Positions 11,498 to 24,300 of a DNA stretch of 64,000 bases are shown here, in pieces. The position numbers and the translations under genes were made by a program. Below the pieces are notes generated by a model that was given only the letters and a program-made list of their open reading frames with translations, had not been told where the DNA came from and did not search any database. Position 1 is the stretch's first letter. Every line of letters begins with the position of its first letter. Origin of the DNA: Hanleya hanleyi (taxonomy: Eukaryota > Mollusca > Polyplacophora > Lepidopleurida > Hanleyidae); contig JAVTVY010025154.1 in the NCBI GenBank assembly GCA_036873755.1, forward strand, positions 50,397-114,396, given 5' to 3'.

Positions 11498-12611
11498 CTC
11501 TTTCCCTCATATAAGCGGGTTTTGACGACTTGTGTAGATCCTCATGTAGCGTGTTTTGACGAGTGTTCGCCTAACTCATGAAGACGGATTTTGACGAGTC
11601 ACTTGAGTTCCCATGTGGTCGATTATTCTTGCAATTTTTGGCGTTTACTTTGAGTAAAACCTAATTAAAACTATATGTTTTCAGAAAGCCAAAATTTCAA
11701 TAAATCTGACTATATGGACTGTTGGTATGTTTTATGGTAAGGGTAAAATGAAATCGGGAGAGAAACAGAAATAATCGATGGAAAATGCGCGTTTTGACAA
11801 CAAATTTATTTCGTGTGCTCCAAGACAAACGTGCGAAAAATAGTAAAATCTACTTCCAAATTCCTGAATATTTTACGTAACGCGGGCACAAACTACCAAA
11901 GCATCTAACCTTGATGACCAACTCGTCAAATCTGCCCATCTGAGTTTATTTTACATAATTTCCCGGGACCTGTTCATCTCCGTTATAAAATGTTAATGCG
12001 CCATTCTTTTTTGGCTTTTGCTGACGCTGCAGTGGCCATGGCGACCACGCGCAAACAAAGTGTTCTCCAATCATGCCGGGCGTGATTAGCCAATCAGTGA
12101 TGCTGTTTTATTTTCACGTTCTAAATATAGGTTACCGTCTTCATTCTCTTTAAAGGAAGTATATGGGATTTTCCAGTTTTAGCTCGTAACCTGCCATCTC
12201 GTTATATCTCTGTAAAATCCCGAATCTACGAAGAATTAGCTTTAGAATGGTATACGACAACCTAGGAATGGCAGCGGAACAACAACAACAGAACGCTGCA
12301 AAACCCAGCTAAAATGCGACAATTTCTTCGCTTTTTTTCGTGATTTCCAACAGACGGAAAGCAAATATTACTTATTTTTAGAATAAATGTTGCTGATATT
12401 GGTATAAAACGTGAACAAATTACGTAGAATGGGTCTGTGGAAGACCATTGGTAAATATTTCTCCACATGACATGGGACATAAAACGGGATATTTTACATC
12501 GCCGGAGAAGTATGAAAATTGAAATGTGTCCATGAGTTGAAGACCTACGCCATTACAAATCTATTATGGGTAAGGTAGAGAAAATTCCCCACAAGTCTAA
12601 GAGGGAAAGAG
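11498..12611. mobile_element. TTAA-flanked foldback element, 1.1 kb
   Basis: Inverted ends CTCTTTCCCTC are flanked on both sides by TTAA, the target duplicated by piggyBac-type transposases. The left end has three spaced copies of TTTTGACGA. No transposase frame is present. The TIRs are short, 11 bp exact with weak extension, so the superfamily is inferred from the target site. Confidence 0.65.
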
Positions 12612-12655
12612 TTAAGGTCATGTTCAGCATTATTTCGACCATATAGCGACGATAT

Positions 12656-12954
12656 AACTACTATTTGATTAGCTGTACATGTGCGACTATCTATGTACAG
12701 CCATCATGTAGAGGAAATTAATCTTCCCCTCGTGGAAACAGACATGGTACAAAGCGCATGTTGCTCAACCACTTGGGGACCTGAAATATGCTCAGATGAC
12801 TTGATAGTGAACGGGATGGTACGATGAAACGATGAAGACAAGTTTTAAACTACATAACAAAGGTAGGCCTTGATATCAATTAGTGATCAATGCCTACTTC
12901 AAATTATTATTGATAACCTTCATCAGAGCCCTTATAATAGTAAAATCTCTTTAC
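12656..12954. other. Intron 19 remainder
   Basis: The stretch between the TTAA element and exon 19 contains no feature I can identify. Confidence 0.5.
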
Positions 12955-13048
12955 CTTCACGATTAAGTCTTGTCTCTCTGTTTCCAACCTGTTGAGTTCA
13001 GACTTTGATGTGGTAAGCTGTGATTCTATATCCTGTAATCTCTCATCT
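12955..13048 (-). CDS. EEA1: EEA1 exon 19: coiled coil
   Basis: Encodes DERLQDIESQLTTSKSELNR then LETERQDLIVK. Human EEA1 reads KSKENISLLEKEREDLYAK in the same place, directly before the IQAGEGE block. Begins with one base completing Arg and ends in phase 0 at AAG|GTAAAG. Confidence 0.95.
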
Positions 13049-13434
13049 CTAAAACAGACAAATAGGTAATCCATAACCTGGTAATCCATAATCTGGTAAT
13101 CCACAATGAGTTGATCCATAATCTGGTACTCATTAATCTGGTAATCTGGATATGTTTTACCCAGCCATTACCTATCTCTTATCAACTATTCATCAAAATA
13201 GTCACCGCAGATATTTAAGTAAATGGGCGCTCATTTCAGCAACAGATGCTAGCTGAGTTTCATGAAAGTGACCAGTCCATCTTTTGTGTAAGATTCACAA
13301 CATGATGGAGATGAATAGAGTTTCTGGGTACAGCAATGAGTCTAGATGGGTGGCTGTTCGGTAATATAGGGGCCTGAACAATAGAAACTTACACGAAAGA
13401 CCGACCAGAAGACTATAGATTGTTACATTTATAC

Positions 13435-13517
13435 CTGTCTTTAGTTTTCCTTTTTTCTTCTTCCAGCTGAGCTTCGCTGTCTCGTAACTGGGAGTTGATC
13501 TCATCACTATTGGCAAC
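13435..13517 (-). CDS. EEA1: EEA1 exon 18: coiled coil
   Basis: An 83-bp exon encoding VANSDEINSQLRDSEAQLEE then EKRKTKD and two bases of an Arg codon completed by exon 19. Human has AQNDLEQVLRQIGDKDQKIQ across the equivalent join (here KTKDRDERLQDIE). Acceptor ttggacag|GT, donor AG|GTATAA. Confidence 0.92.
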
Positions 13518-13607
13518 CTGTCCAATATGAATAACTGTACTTATTAACAAAGTGAGACATGTGTCAATATAAAATTGAAGGAGGATGATACAGGAGCATA
13601 ACATATA

Positions 13608-13923
13608 CAGGTTAGGGGAATCCCACTCTCTAAAATGGAGGTAAAAAGGGTCGTTTCCTCTCAATAAATCAGTTCACATAATGGATTCAGCAAAATCCTC
13701 TTGAGGCGCATACAGACATATCTATCCACATTAAATGGTATTAAAAAAGTAAATTGTTATCTATCTAATTTGCATAATAATAGGCCAAACATCCTTCACA
13801 CTGTTTGAACAACATTGGCTGGTTCTTCACAATTTTGATGGATTGGTTAAGAAGGAATCAAAATTATTGAGCAAAAACAACCTTTTTTACCTCCATTTTA
13901 GAGAGCGGGATCGCACTAACCTG
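13608..13923. mobile_element. CAGG...CCTG foldback element, 316 bp
   Basis: Long inverted termini of roughly 48 bp start CAGGTTAG and include CTCTCTAAAATGGAGGTAAA, which is identical at both ends. The flanks share ATATA (5 bp, low complexity). The element sits in intron 17 and belongs with other CAGG-ended elements in the window. Non-coding. Confidence 0.75.
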
Positions 13924-14088
13924 ATATATACTAAAAGGTTTGCTCTGGTGAAACTTTGTGGGTAATATTTTTCCTATCCTGCCTATGCCTACAGCATGGG
14001 GCATATTTTTAACTATAGATAAATGAGATAAATGTGGCAAATATGCATTGAATTATCTCACTATTTCAAGGAATGACCATTATGCTTA

Positions 14089-14959
14089 GGGCTTTTCCAT
14101 TAAAACATTGTTTGATGAACACACCAAGTACCTTGCGGACATCATTTTCCAGCTGACCAACCACCTACCAATACATATTTGTTTTCACTTTTTTTTGTCA
14201 CCAAGCACCCAGCTGGACAACTTGTTTCTTCACCAACCACTACCTACCATACATTTTTTTTCTCCATTGACCAACATGTATAGGTCACTCATGTTGATCT
14301 TCTATCTCTATTTTCATAAACCACCATGTATTTCACCCACTTTAAAATAAGACCCTCAGGAATGCATCAATCAAGTTACATATCTCTAGCATAAACCAAA
14401 TTTATTGCAAACTTTGAGATGACCCAAAGTGTGGAATTAGTTTGACCCCTTAAAATTCACATCAATTTTTTTGTTTGGACTAAACTAATTTATAATGTAG
14501 AAAACAGTACACATTGGTGTACAAGAATTTAGGTTCTCAAAAATAATAGCTAGTTATCACCGGTCGTTGCATTGTTTGGCGTACACCATAGCCAGCAGTG
14601 CAAATCAAAACCCATTGATCATACGTAGTACAGAGAGTTAACTAACTAGTAGTTTAGTACATTGAGTATCAATTTATAGCGTTATCCGTGTCAAATGTGA
14701 CACTCAGATCAAGGTCCTGGGTTTTGAATTCCCACTACAGTTCTACACAAGGAGGACCAACTGACAACTATTTTACTGAGATGATTGAGCGACCGAGATG
14801 ATTAAAATTACTAAAAAAGATTTACCAAGGACCCAACGGAATGAATTTCTTGTTAGACCAAGTACCCAGAAACACAGGGTTACTTTTTTACCCACCACCC
14901 ACCGAAACTTTTTAGACCTGCCTTCCCCCCCTGGCACACACTTTTTAATGAAAAAGCCT
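14089..14959. mobile_element. Foldback element, PIF/Harbinger-like (TTA target)
   Basis: Ends GGGCTTTTCCATTAAAA (left) and AGGCTTTTTCATTAAAA (right, complemented) are flanked by TTA. The interior edges carry ACCAACCACCTACCA-type subrepeats, as in the larger element at 7032, so the two look related in design. 871 bp with no transposase. Confidence 0.7.
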
Positions 14960-15374
14960 TTAGAATGATCATAATTTTGTCAATTCAAGTCGAAAATAAT
15001 CCAGTTACCACTGACTAAAATTATAATTAAATTAAAATTCCTAAGGTAGCCATAGGAAGGAGAAGTAGAGCATATACCAGAAACTCACACCGGGAGTGTC
15101 AATGCACCCATTGGTGTGATGGGGAAAATTTTTGCAAAGGATAAAAGTGAAAATTGTGATTCACTTGCCTGTATTCAAAACTATCTTGGAGAAGTTACTA
15201 CTTAAATTCTGAAAAAAAAACATACTTATTTATTTTTTTCATATTTAAAATTGTTCCTTGCCATTATAATAATTGCTGATTGAGCATTCCTGATGATTGT
15301 TAAGTAGGTTGATTAATATCAAAAGGAGATTGCTTGCTTATCAAGATAACCAAGGGGAGACAACTCTGGCTCAC
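14960..15374. other. Intron 17 remainder
   Basis: AT-rich intron with homopolymer runs. No repeat or exon is recognised. Confidence 0.5.
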
Positions 15375-15461
15375 CTCCTTCTGATAATGCTCAGTTATCT
15401 GGTCCACCTGTCGACTCAAGTCTTCAATCTGTGAGCTTTTCGCTTCTACAGACACCTGGGT
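15375..15461 (-). CDS. EEA1: EEA1 exon 17: coiled coil
   Basis: An 87-bp, phase 0-0 exon of 29 residues: TQVSVEAKSSQIEDLSRQVD then QITEHYQKE. Good acceptor (gattttcag|AC) and donor GAG|GTGAGC. Same length as exon 9, which may reflect an old internal repeat of the rod. Confidence 0.92.
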
Positions 15462-16021
15462 CTGAAAATCAAATCAGAATAAATATAGGCAGATTTAACC
15501 TTACAACCATAACATTATGAACAATGCATGAAAAGATATATGAAGGTGTGAAAAATTTCAAATTTAACTTGGAGATGCTGATGCCTTCCTCCCCACCATC
15601 TTATCAGAGAAACAAGCATAATCTATTAGAACTGGTTCCACTGTGGCCGTGCACATGAACCTCTGTAGTCATTTAATTTTTCTCAGCTCTTTATTCTGAA
15701 TTTATAATAATTTTCTCGTGACACAGAAAATCATGATCTGTAGTGTTGAGTCAAAACAAAGTCTGAAAATCATTTGCAAAGAGAATCAACTCTGAAAATA
15801 AGGTGGCTCACCTAAATGACTCGTCCAATGTTATATTCTGCCCTTGCTGATAAAAGATGTTACCAGGGGAGAGAATGACGTCATGAAAGTAAAACATTCC
15901 ATTTTTTACACGTTTTTTTGTTGATCAACAGCCTACTGGTATAGCACAGGTTGACGTTCAACCACCTCACTTACATCAAGTGATAATAATATTAAGTTAC
16001 ATTATATATCATAAATATTAC

Positions 16022-16159
16022 CGTTTCCAGGGTATGTTTCAGCTCATTGTATTGTTGTTCTTTCTGGTGAAGTTCTCCCTGTGAAGTGCTCTTTGTTTCA
16101 GCCAGTTGTTTTTCCAGCTCTTCTATTGCAGTCTGCCTTTCTTCTAAACTTGTCTGTAT
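16022..16159 (-). CDS. EEA1: EEA1 exon 16: coiled coil
   Basis: A 138-bp, phase 0-0 exon of 46 residues: IQTSLEERQTAIEELEKQLA, then ETKSTSQGELHQKEQQYNEL, then KHTLET. Acceptor atatacag|AT, donor ACG|GTAATA. A small foldback element lies in the intron just upstream. Confidence 0.93.
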
Positions 16160-16251
16160 CTGTATATAATTATCGCCAAAACTCTTTAAAATTAACAATA
16201 CCAGTTCTCCTGCTAGATCACAGATTATAGTAACAGGTTAGCTTGAAAATA

Positions 16252-16427
16252 TAGTGAAACCTGTGTACACCGACCATGCTTGGGACTACATTATAGTGTT
16301 GGTTTTGACAGGGCTCTGTTTATCAAGGTTCAATATACTTTAAGTTTAAATATATTTGACCATGGATAATATAATTATTTAGAGGTTGGTCAGTTTACCC
16401 AGGTGTCAGTATTCACAGGTATCACTG
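16252..16427. mobile_element. Small MITE, CAGTGAAAC family, copy 2
   Basis: A ~176-bp relative of the element near 11300, with TAGTGAAACCTGTGTACACC at the left and its near complement at the right. The shared interior includes CCATGCTTGGGAC. It lies between exons 15 and 16. Confidence 0.75.
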
Positions 16428-16919
16428 TGAAAGGAGCTGTGCATCTGTGTCTGTGTTCGTTCGTCCACCCTTGACAACTGTCCTTCACAGTATGATGTTA
16501 TATTAATGGAAATTTGATTGTTGTATAAGGTCACATTATGACGTAACGGAAAGTATCGAAATATAGCAATGTTCCACCCCAAACTGAAGGGATGCATTAT
16601 CGACCAGCATGAAGGACAGAATCTTCATCTTTATCCATTCGTCCGTTTGTGCCACTGGGTTAATGCAACTCATAAAACTAAGTATTGATATGATCTCAGA
16701 AATGGGTAATGTGCCAGTATATATCGGTGAATGTCTATGTAAGCCAGTGGTTAGTGATGTGTCAGTTGTATCTCTGGCTAACATGTATAACTACCACCAG
16801 CTAGGATTCACCATCGATCCTCAGGCTCTTAATCTTAAGAATACTCCTGATATTTTTCTGAAAATTCATATTCAAAATGACAGAGTAGCTCTGTGATAAG
16901 GGACCAACTTCACACTCAC

Positions 16920-17087
16920 CATGTTCAGTTCATTTTGTAGTTCCTTTATCTTGCCATCTTTTTGCTGTAGTAGCTGTAGAGACTGGGAGCTGTCACTCTG
17001 AGTGGTGTCTAATGTTTTATGTAGGTCTGACATTTCTGTTACCTTCTCCTGGAGAGACTGCTGTAGGACTTCATTTTTACCTTTCAG
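16920..17087 (-). CDS. EEA1: EEA1 exon 15: coiled coil
   Basis: A 168-bp, phase 0-0 exon, 56 residues (eight heptads): LKGKNEVLQQSLQEKVTEMS, then DLHKTLDTTQSDSSQSLQLL, then QQKDGKIKELQNELNM. Human EEA1 has comparable HQEQQALQQ-like stretches. Acceptor aatttcag|CT, donor ATG|GTGAGT. Confidence 0.95.
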
Positions 17088-17174
17088 CTGAAATTACAAA
17101 AACAAGCCTAAGGTGAAATGAAATTACCTTCACTTTAATACAAGCGCAAGATAAAAATACCTTTCTATTGGGAG

Positions 17175-17532
17175 TACCTTGACCTTTGAACCCATATAAG
17201 TGGGCTTCTTTGGATCCACATACTGGTGAACTTCCTTGAACTCATTGAAATATATGCCCAGATATTATGCAGATTAGGGCATATTCAGTTTTGGTATACT
17301 ATGACCTTGACCTTTTAACACATATCAATAGACTTCCTCTGGTCCACATGGCTAACATACTGGTCAACTTCCATGAACTCAATGATGAATATACTATCTA
17401 GACAAGGACAAACAAAGATTTACCCTACTTTGACCTTGACCCTTAACCCCATATCAATAGGCTTCTTTAGATCCACATGGCTAACACATGGATGAATGTC
17501 AATGAACTCAAATTAAATGTAAGCCAAGATAC
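17175..17532. repeat. Three-copy ~125-bp tandem repeat in intron 14
   Basis: Three diverged units share ACCTTGACC(T/C)TT..ACCCATAT, then AGGCTTCTTTAGATCCACAT-like and GAACTCA segments. Two carry TGACCTTGACC, the complement of the extended half-site AAGGTCA. The third unit runs to within a few bases of the exon 14 donor. Confidence 0.75.
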
Positions 17533-17700
17533 CTTGTTCACATCTGCCTCTGCTTCCCTTAACTTTTCCTCTCTCTCCTCCAGTAGTTTTTGCACCTGTT
17601 GTAGCTCTCCTGTTTTACTCTCCAGATCTTTATGTGCAGTCACTATGGCCTCAGTCTTCACTGATAACTCCTTCTCGAGGCTACCTATCTTACCCAAACC
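17533..17700 (-). CDS. EEA1: EEA1 exon 14: coiled coil
   Basis: A 168-bp, phase 0-0 exon, 56 residues, exactly eight heptads: GLGKIGSLEKELSVKTEAIV, then TAHKDLESKTGELQQVQKLL, then EEREEKLREAEADVNK. The next exon has the same length, so adjacent eight-heptad exons preserve the coiled-coil register. The donor AAG|GTATCT lies at the edge of a ~125-bp intronic tandem repeat. Confidence 0.95.
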
Positions 17701-18548
17701 CTATAGAATGAAATAAGAGACAAAGAATGACAATTACATGTATTTGTCAAAGTCCTTCCAGACCTTGGAGTTACTCGTACATGTGAGCTACATTACATTT
17801 GTGATTACAAGCCAGTTGTATTAACAAAAAAACAAAACAAATAGTTGTACCCACTCATAATACAACTTATATGACTAACTTAAATCACATTCTGATATCC
17901 TGGCCCATTGGTACAGATGAACCACTGACATAAGATCCCACAAAATAATGGTTTAAATATGAAACCGTGAAGTCAAATACCTGCAAAGATCGCAGCAACC
18001 ATAGTAGATAATTTGTAGATTTGGAAATGGCATTCACACCAGGTATGTTTACCCTGATCTGATAGTGCTATTTCAAAGTAGGATATAAGGTAATGATTAG
18101 AATGTAGTTATTATCAGGTAATGGATAGTTATGGCAACCCCATTGCATCATGGGAAATCTTCAAATTTCGAGGCACTTGATTGGTCAACTTGCAGGCTCA
18201 GAAAGGAAAATTGGTCTTCTGATTGGCCTATCGAGACAATTTGAAGAACCTTGGAGAACAAATCATGCAGCTTCTATTATCCAGACTTGTAAGATCTCTT
18301 GTAAGTACTGTAGGTAAGATCTCTTGTAAGTACTGTAGGTATAAGCTGTCGACTCCATGGGTCTTCAGTGAAGAATGGCTGGCAACAGATGGTGGAAGAG
18401 CACAAAGTGACCAGTGGGACAGGATTCTTTTTCCCATCACATGGACAGGCCGGTGAAGTATAACTGGTGTATGGATAGATTGTGTGATCATTCAACAACC
18501 CCCTGTCTACAACTCAATTACTAAAATTGAACGTGAAATAGAACTTAC
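17701..18548. other. Intron 13, a short local duplication only
   Basis: Contains a 23-bp direct repeat (GTAAGATCTCTTGTAAGTAC and neighbours, near 18288-18335). Nothing else is supported. Confidence 0.6.
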
Positions 18549-18654
18549 TTGATCAATCTGAGTTTTTAGGTCGATCAACTCTTGTTCTTTTCTCCTCAAC
18601 ACATCCTGCTGTTCCTTTGACCCAGCCTGGTTCTCAGACAACACGGACTGCAAT
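18549..18654 (-). CDS. EEA1: EEA1 exon 13: coiled coil
   Basis: Encodes LQSVLSENQAGSKEQQDVLR then RKEQELIDLKTQIDQ. The first base completes an Arg codon and the exon ends in phase 0 (CAA|GTAAGT, a full-consensus donor). Charged heptads fit the rod. Individual residues do not align clearly with human. Confidence 0.92.
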
Positions 18655-19260
18655 CTGAACAGTGATGAGGATCATTATATTACATGCTGGGCAGCTGAAC
18701 ACTTAAATTCCCCTGTCCATTTTAATTAGTTGTCTACTTTGGAGCTTGTCAAAAATCAATAGTTAGCTCTGCATAAGTTTTCTTTTTTGCAACATGGTCA
18801 ACAATGTGAACTCTACACAAAACTTGACTACAATTACTCCATGATACTGGTAATTTATCAGGCTTGAAATAACTTAAGTTTGTACTTCTCTTCACAATAA
18901 ATTCCATGTACCGGGGCTCAATCTCACAGAGTGACATCAAAATATATTGGTATTTGAGCGGACAAAGGTCATTGAGGCCATATACAGTAATAACAGGATG
19001 TCCGTGCATGTGTCGCTTATATCTCATACCCAGTCAAATTGTTGAATTTTAAATCACACACACCTGTATGACCGAATATATTATTCACCCTTGTTCACTT
19101 AAACATGACATAATTTATGATATCACCCTTGGTGATTGTATCCATGTTATTCAAAAATAAGGAGATCCTATTTGCCATTTATAACTATAGAATTCCTTCA
19201 TATCACCAAACAAGTATGCACTCACATGTAACTGGAGAGTGCTAGTAATCTACAATTAGT
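18655..19260. other. Intron 12, first part
   Basis: No exon or repeat is recognised between exon 13 and the 122-bp tandem repeat. Confidence 0.5.
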
Positions 19261-19612
19261 CATAAGCATTTGGCAATTGCCAAGGTAAATACTGTGGCTC
19301 AATCAGTTCATCTCAGCAAGTTTTTAATGTGAGAGTTATTTAAGATTTTAGTTTAGGGCAGCCATGAGCAACCCTCAATTATCCACAGCATTTGGCAATT
19401 GCCAAGGTAAATACTGTGGCTCAATCAGTTCATCTCAGCAAGTTTTTAATGTGAGAGTTATTTAAGATTTTAGTTTAGGGCAGCCATGAGCAACCCTCAA
19501 TTATCCACAGCATTTGGAAATTGCCAAGGTAAATACTGTGGCTCAATCAGTACATCTCAGCCATGTTTGTCGAGGCTTGTTTACCTAATTGTGAGGGCTG
19601 TATGAGTTAATA
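19261..19612. repeat. 122-bp tandem repeat, 2.5 to 3 copies
   Basis: GCATTTGGCAATTGCCAAGG recurs at 19266, 19388 and, with one change, 19510. The first two units are nearly identical over 122 bp, so the duplication is recent. The third is partial. Confidence 0.9.
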
Positions 19613-19625
19613 TCAACAATCTTAC

Positions 19626-19694
19626 CTGTGAATTTCCTCTGTTTTTGGAGCGCTTGTTACTTGAACCTGGAGTTCCTTCACACTGATCTCTGAC
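19626..19694 (-). CDS. EEA1: EEA1 exon 12: coiled coil
   Basis: A 69-bp exon encoding SEISVKELQVQVTSAPKTEE then IH, with split codons at both ends. It parallels human SEATISQLRSELAKGPQEV, with the same Pro-containing break. Acceptor ttggtcag|GT, donor AG|GTAAGA. A 122-bp tandem repeat lies just downstream in the intron. Confidence 0.92.
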
Positions 19695-20049
19695 CTGACC
19701 AATAAAGAACAGAATGTGTTCCTAATTACCCTCGCATCAGATTATACTTGAGCTTTATAACTGATCAAATAAATTAATCAAATTAACTTATGGATCATTA
19801 TCATGAGCTGGGGTGAATTTGACTTAATATCGCTTTCAACACCATTTCACTCATATCACGAAATTTGGTTCCTATTCCTTCTCACACCCGGAAATCACAT
19901 GGATAGGGTCGTATTCCTTTTAAAACCTGGGTACCCCACAGGTGCCCCAGTTAGTCACGTCTTACAACAAGCCCTCTTACTACCTGGAGTGTGCACACCG
20001 ACATCCCAGGTCAATCCCATGAGCCTCATGGGGCGCTAATTGTACACTA

Positions 20050-20560
20050 TTGAGGCAACTGACCATATTTGTCATCCAATATGAGAGCCAATTTACCAAA
20101 TTTGTGGTCCAGCATGTGAGCTAACCAGATTTGTTATCCAATACTGGGCCAAGCAACCAGGTTTTTTATTCAATACGGAGCCCATTGACCAGATATATGA
20201 TCCAATGCTGAGACAATCAACCAGATTTGTTATCCATTGTCCAGATTTGTGATTCAACATGGGGTGTGATCCAACACTGAGCCAATTGACCGGATATATG
20301 ATCCAATACAGAGCCCATTTGTCCAGATTTGTGATCTAATACTAAGCCAATTGACCAGATTTGAGATCCAATACGGAGCCAATTTGTCCAGATTTGTGAT
20401 CTGATACCGAACCAATTGACCAGATTTTTTCATCAAATGGTGAGCCAAATTGTCCAGGTTTGTAACTCAACACCGAGTCAATTGACCAGCTATGTGATCC
20501 AATAGTGAGCCAAATTGTCCAGATTCATGATCTAATTTACCAGATTTGTTAGCCAATAGT
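20050..20560. repeat. Degenerate ~40-bp tandem repeat
   Basis: Roughly a dozen diverged units built on GAGCCAATTGACCAGATTTG followed by TGATCCAATAC, alternating with a form reading TTTGTCCAGATTTG. An old, no longer homogenised minisatellite in intron 11. Confidence 0.8.
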
Positions 20561-20738
20561 GAGCAAATTGACACAACACTAAAACCAGGGGGAGTCTCAT
20601 GGTGCTTCGAAGTGTCTTATATCCAACCTTGAACTGATCAGATTGACCCTATTCATATTGGATACTTAATATGCACTGAATTGGGCATAAAATGCTGAAC
20701 AAATATAAAATTAACAGCTTAGGAGCACTTTTACTCAC

Positions 20739-20879
20739 TCCTGATATTTGATCTGTAGCTCTTTTAACTCTCTCTGTAGGGCCTCTTTCTCTCTCTCCTG
20801 TTCCAAGGTCAGTTTATCCATAAGGGTCTGGACCTGAATAAGTTCTTGCTTCAACACTATCACATCATCTGCTCCTGGC
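20739..20879 (-). CDS. EEA1: EEA1 exon 11: conserved coiled-coil block
   Basis: Encodes PGADDVIVLKQELIQVQTLM then DKLTLEQEREKEALQRELKE and LQIKYQ. Human EEA1 reads PGIEDVAVLKKELVQVQTLM in this block, one of the best conserved stretches of the rod. Starts with one base completing Arg and ends with two bases. Acceptor acattacag|GC, donor GA|GTGAGT. Confidence 0.97.
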
Positions 20880-20884
20880 CTGTA

Positions 20885-21190
20885 ATGTCAGCACAACACA
20901 ACTCATTAAAGTTCATATCAGACTGTTTGAATGAACAACCCATATAACTTAATCGGTCAAATATTCCAAAGAGATTCTAGCACATCACAACTCATTATTT
21001 CATATCCGACTGTTTTAAGGAAGAACACCTCATATAACTTGATCGATCAAAAAGTCCAAATCTGGAAAAGAAAAGAGATTCCAGAACACCACAACTTAAC
21101 AACATTCAGTATCAGTTTGTTTTTAGATTAAGAACTAATGTACCTTGATTATAGGTCAAAAATTCCCAATATAGAAAAGGGAAATACAGA
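20885..21190. repeat. Degenerate ~100-bp tandem repeat, three copies
   Basis: Units share CACAACTCATTA, CATATC(A/C)GACTGTTT, CATATAACTTGATCG and a run of AAAGTCCAAA. The units are well diverged. Confidence 0.65.
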
Positions 21191-21365
21191 TTAACTGAGT
21201 TGACAGCTTTCAGTCACACAAAGTTTTACCCCAAGATGAAGTTCATATGAGATTCTATTTATCAGGATTTAAATTACCACATTAACGAATATTTTAAAAA
21301 GTTATCAACATCATTGCTCCGATTTATCACTCCCACTCTCTACCACTGAAAAGTTCTTAAATTGC

Positions 21366-24300
21366 AATCAATCCCCTCATCTCCTCATCATTCAATAACT
21401 TTACTACCATGACTACTGTTCAAATATCAATCCCCTCATCTCATCATTCAATAACTTCACTACCATGACTACTGTTCAAATATCAATCCCCTCATCTCCT
21501 CATCATTCAATAACTTCACTACCATGACTACTGTTCAAATATCAATCCCCTCATCTCCTCATCATTCAATAACTTCACTACCATGACTACTGTTCAAATA
21601 TCAATCCCCTCATCTCCTCATCATTCAATAACTTCACTACCAGGACTACTGTTCAAATATCAATCCCCTCATCTCATCATTCAATAACTTCACTACCATG
21701 ACTACTGTTCAAATATCAATCCCCTCATCTCCTCATCATTCAATAACTTCACTACCATGACTACTGTTCAAATATCAATCCCCTCATCTCCTCATCATTC
21801 AATGACTTCACTACCATGACTACTGTTCAAATATCAAGCCCCTCATCTCCTCATCATTCAATAACTTCACTACCATGACTACTGTTCAAATATCAATCCC
21901 CTCATCTCCTCATCATTCAATAACTTCACTACCATGACTACTGTTCAAATATCAATCCCCTCATCTCCTCATCATTCAATACTTCACTACCATGACTACT
22001 GTTCAAATATCAATCATCCTTCACTACCATGACTACTGTTCAAATATCAATCCCCTCATCTCCTCATCATTCAATAACTTCACTACCATGACTACTGTTC
22101 AAATATCAATCCCCTCATCTCATCATTCAATAACTTCACTACCATGACTACTGTTCAAATATCAATCCCCTCATCTCATCATTCAATAACTTGACTACCA
22201 TGACTACTGTTTAAATATCAATCCCCTCATCTCCTCATCATTCAATAACTTCACTACCATGACTACTGTTCAAATATCAATCCCCTCATCTCATCATCAT
22301 TCACAACTTCACTACCATGACTACTGTTCAAATATCAATCCCCATCTCCTCATCATTCAATAACTTCACTACCAGGACTACTGTTCCAAATATCAATCCC
22401 TCATCTCCTCATCATTCAACAACTTCACTACCAGGACTACTGTTCAAATATCAATCCCCTCATCTCCTCATCATTCAATAACTTCACTACCATGACTACT
22501 GTTCAAATATCAATCCCCTCATCTCCTCATCATTCAATAACTTCACTACCATGACTACTGTTCAAATATCAATCCCCTCATCTCCTCATCATTCAATAAC
22601 TTCACTACCATGACTACTGTTCAAATATCAATCCCCTCATCTCATCATTCAATAACTTCACTACCATGACTACTGTTCAAATATCAATCCCCTAATCTCC
22701 TCATCATTCAATAACTTCACTACCATGACTACTGTTCAAATATCAATCCCCTCATCTCCTCATCATTCAATAACTTCACTACCATGACTACTGTTCAAAT
22801 ATCAATCCCCTCATCTCCTCATCATTCAATAACTTCACTACCATGACTACTGTTCAAATATCAATCCCCTCATCTCCTCATCATTCAATAACTTCACTAC
22901 CAGGACTACTGTTCAAATATCAATCCCCTCATCATTCAATAACTTCACTACCATGACTACTGTTCAAATATCAATCCCCTAATCTCCTCATCATTCAATA
23001 ACTTCACTACCAGGACTACTGTTCAAATATCAATCCCCTCATCTCCTCATCATTCAATAACTTCACTACCAGGACTACTGTTCAAATATCAATCCCCTCA
23101 TCTCCTCATCATTCAATAACTTCACTACCATGACTACTGTTCAAATATCAATCCCCTCATCTCCTCATCATTCAATGACTTCACTACCATGACTACTGTT
23201 CAAATATCAAGCCCCTCATCTCCTCATCATTCAATAACTTCACTACCATGACTACTGTTCAAATATCAATCCCCTCATCTCATCATTCAATAACTTCACT
23301 ACCATGACTACTGTTCAAATATCAATCCCCTCATCTCCTCATCATTCAATAACTTCACTACCATGACTACTGTTCAAATATCAACCCCTCATCTCCTCAT
23401 CATTCAATAACTTCACTACCAGGACTACTGTTCAAATATCAATCCCCTCATCTCATTCAATAACTTCACTACCATGACTACTGTTCAAATATCAATCCCC
23501 TCATCTCCTCATCATTCAATAACTTCACTACCATGACTACTGTTCAAATATCAATCCCCTCATCTCCTCATCATTCAATAACTTCACTACCATGACTACT
23601 GTTCAAATATCAATCCCCTCATCTCCTCATCATTCAATAACTTCACTACCATGACTACTGTTCAAATATCAATCCCCTCATCTCATCATTCAATAACTTC
23701 ACTACCATGACTACTGTTCAAATATCAATCCCCTCATCTCCTCATCATTCAATAACTTCACTACCATGACTACTGTTCAAATATCAATCCCCTCATCTCA
23801 TCATTCAATAACTTGACTACCATGACTACTGTTCAAATATCAATCCCCTCATCTCCTCATCATTCAATAACTTCACTACCATGACTACTGTTCAAATATC
23901 AATCCCCTCATCTCATCATTCAATAACTTCACTACCATGACTACTGTTCAAATATCAATCCCCTCATCTCCTCATCATTCAATAACTTCACTACCATGAC
24001 TACTGTTCAAATATCAATCCCCTCATCTCCTCATCATTCAATAACTTCACTACCAGGACTACTGTTCAAATATCAATCCCCTCATCTCCTCATCATTCAA
24101 TAACTTCACTACCATGACTACTGTTCAAATATCAATCCCCTCATCTCATCATTCAATAACTTCACTACCATGACTACTGTTCAAATATCAATCCCCTCAT
24201 CTCCTCATCATTCAATAACTTCACTACCATGACTACTGTTCAAATATCAATCCCCTCATCTCCTCATCATTCAATAACTTCACTACCATGACTACTGTTC

